From an uncultured Paracoccus sp. (GTDB taxonomy: Bacteria > Pseudomonadota > Alphaproteobacteria > Rhodobacterales > Rhodobacteraceae): a stretch of DNA of 7,079 nt. Position numbers and translations under genes: made by a program. The notes beneath the pieces were generated by a model. That model saw only the letters and a program-made list of their open reading frames with translations, ran no database searches and was not told the DNA's origin. This document shows, one piece after another, positions 6,042 to 7,079 of the stretch; positions within the stretch are counted from its first letter, which is position 1, and every line of letters begins with the position of its first letter. The DNA lies in assembly GCA_937859005.1 (NCBI GenBank), contig CALLYR010000570.1, forward strand, positions 1-7,079, read 5' to 3'.

Positions 6042-6993
6042 TGTGATCACCATCGATTGGAACCGGCGCGATGCGTTCAATCAGTGGACGCAGAGCATCG
6101 AGCACGACCGCAAGAATTTGCGTCATGAGCTGGATGAGGCAAGGGGCATTTCTGACCGAAAATCCCTCGTAGAAGCGAAATAGATCTTGGCCCGCTCTCT
6201 TCTCACCGCTGCCTCCGAAATGATGGACCCCAAGAGAATTCGCCGCCAGTCTGATTATGTCCGCGACTGAAACTTCGGCGGAGTTTATCACCGCTGCAGT
6301 ATGTCGTAGAAAGTGGTTCTTGCTTAGCTCCGCAGTACTGCCGGGGTGATTGTAGATGTCGGGGATATGGGAGTACTGCGCATCGATAGACAGCGCAGGC
6401 TTCACAGGCATTTTATACATCAATTTCACTCGGTAGTCACGGTTGGCCTCATCCACAAAGCCGTCGATGAGAAGCAATCTCAAGGATCCTGTGGCTGACA
6501 CAATCCTACCCTCATCGCCAGACAGTGCTGCTTGCTCGAGATTTTCGACAATCTGAAGGAACCTTCGTACCCTCACGCTGTCAGCGCTCGTGCTCCTTCT
6601 GCTCATGTAGGGAGTATAAGCGTTGGAGTTGCGTGTTGTGTCGGAGTAGGATACCTGTAGCTGCTCAGCGCTATCCGTCAGCCATACACCGTTTATCATC
6701 ACGCCCGCATTCGCGGGAGTTACGTGCAGTTCTATAAGAGTCGGTTGACCGATCCAAAATGAAATCCCTTGGTAGGTGGACGCTCCGCTTCCCCAAGGCG
6801 CACTGTAAGTAAGCTCAGATCGTCCACCCGGAAGCGACCCAAAATAACCTTCGCAGGGACCCTCACGAAACTGTAGGTAACCGCAGCGCCCAAGAATGAT
6901 TCCGCTGTGGATCGGAAAGTAAACGCCAAACCAAACCCTGCCGCAAAGCGGTCCTGTCTTCTCTGAAGAATTCTCGTGCTGCTGATCGCTCAC
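6031..6993 (-). CDS. Hypothetical protein, probably horizontally acquired
   Basis: I do not recognise this 320-residue protein. The start is the GTG at 6993, supported by a purine-rich AAGAGGTGA ending about six bases before it. No signal peptide or membrane helix is evident, so it is probably cytosolic. Residues ~15-110 are rich in Gly, Tyr, Trp and alternating hydrophobics, suggesting a beta-rich domain. A Ser/Arg/Asn-rich linker lies around 115-140. Residues ~141-320 look mostly helical and contain two blocks that look conserved: LRLLLIDGFVDEANRDYRVK (171-190), and FLRHTAAVINSAEV (228-241) followed by SVADIIRLAANSLGVHHFGG (242-261). From memory, similar DG-x-x-D-x-x-N and AN-x-x-G-x-H patterns occur in other unannotated bacterial proteins, but I cannot verify this. 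Codons such as CTA, CGA, ACT and AGT are used freely, unlike its neighbours. The stop and last codons lie inside the ettA 3' end, so the native C-terminus may be altered. Confidence 0.78.
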   Translation of the reverse strand: MSDQQHENSSEKTGPLCGRVWFGVYFPIHSGIILGRCGYLQFREGPCEGYFGSLPGGRSELTYSAPWGSGASTYQGISFWIGQPTLIELHVTPANAGVMINGVWLTDSAEQLQVSYSDTTRNSNAYTPYMSRRSTSADSVRVRRFLQIVENLEQAALSGDEGRIVSATGSLRLLLIDGFVDEANRDYRVKLMYKMPVKPALSIDAQYSHIPDIYNHPGSTAELSKNHFLRHTAAVINSAEVSVADIIRLAANSLGVHHFGGSGEKRAGQDLFRFYEGFSVRNAPCLIQLMTQILAVVLDALRPLIERIAPVPIDGDHINA

Positions 6994-7025
6994 CGGGATT
7001 CACCTCTTTCGAAATGCAACGCTAC
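6042..7025. other. Compositionally atypical, probably acquired block
   Basis: The base composition changes just after the ettA stop. By hand count, lines 6241-6300, 6361-6420 and 6421-6480 hold 34, 30 and 30 G+C out of 60, against 41 at 481-540 and 36 at 4921-4980. The block holds essentially one minus-strand gene and reaches a possible insertion sequence end. The left edge is taken as the ettA stop; the right edge is only the point where another element may begin. Confidence 0.5.
7000..7008 (-). promoter_or_regulatory. Ribosome binding site of the hypothetical gene
   Basis: Read on the minus strand, AAGAGGTGA precedes the GTG at 6993 by about six bases, making this a good ribosome binding site and supporting GTG as the start. 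No convincing promoter was seen between it and the right edge. Confidence 0.6.
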
Positions 7026-7079
7026 TGACCTGCCCCCCAGTTGTCCCTCGTTCATGACGAGAGTCCTTGCGGTTGATAT
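7026..7079. mobile_element. Possible end of an IS3-family insertion sequence (partial)
   Basis: The stretch begins TGACCTGCCCCCCAGTTG. IS3-family terminal repeats start with TGA, and several alphaproteobacterial members have a TGACCTGCCCC-type tip; this comparison is from memory. The element would run to the right, out of the window, so no transposase is visible. An imperfect hairpin CTCGT-TCATG-ACGAG (7047-7061) lies inside it. If real, the insertion sits 32 bases ahead of the GTG of the hypothetical gene and would have separated it from its original promoter. The partner end and target duplication cannot be seen. Confidence 0.38.

Noticed and set aside
6042..6120. Terminator after ettA
   Set aside because: No GC stem followed by a T run is visible. 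TGATCA and similar short palindromes near 6044 are too small to support a call.
6525..6737. Plus-strand 70-codon frame opposite the hypothetical gene
   Set aside because: Short, Ser/Arg/Cys-rich, without a convincing ribosome binding site; the minus-strand frame spans the whole block and has a good one.
7047..7061. Hairpin CTCGT-TCATG-ACGAG as a separate regulatory element
   Set aside because: Only a five-base stem; equally explained as chance or part of the possible IS end.

Overview
The window is high-GC DNA from an alphaproteobacterium, most likely of the Rhodobacteraceae (Paracoccus/Rhodobacter type). The evidence is strong G/C bias at third codon positions, GTG starts with 1-4 base stop/start overlaps, and protein sequences of that character. 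The species cannot be fixed from this window alone.

Positions 1-1120 hold the end of an ABC-2 exporter operon. The ATPase is partial, cut by the left edge, and overlaps its membrane permease by ATGA. This pair resembles E. coli YadG/YadH. Converging on it from the minus strand (1128-1655) is a small lipoprotein with a proline-rich spacer and a ClpP/crotonase-like Ser/His motif.

Positions 1656-1729 are a short divergent intergenic region with a plausible promoter whose predicted start point falls on or next to the rimO ATG, suggesting a leaderless message. From 1730 to 6041 four plus-strand genes follow closely: rimO (ribosomal protein S12 methylthiotransferase), a PAPS-type sulfotransferase whose GTG overlaps the rimO stop (TAGTG), a small membrane protein whose GTG overlaps the sulfotransferase stop (GTGA), and, after a 39-base gap with its own Shine-Dalgarno, ettA (ABC-F translational throttle). 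The outer two genes act on the ribosome. The inner two look like a surface or secondary-product modification pair using the same transcript.

Directly after the ettA stop the character of the DNA changes. Positions 6042-7079 have visibly lower GC and different codon choice, and carry one minus-strand gene (6031-6993) for an unrecognised 320-residue protein. Its last codons and stop lie inside the 3' end of ettA, so the junction of acquired DNA appears to be at or very near the ettA stop. Upstream of this gene, at about 7026, the sequence looks like the end of an IS3-family insertion sequence running out of the window. This right-hand part is the accessory region and holds the least-known gene. 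No RNA gene, CRISPR array or complete mobile element was seen, and no strong intrinsic terminator was recognised.
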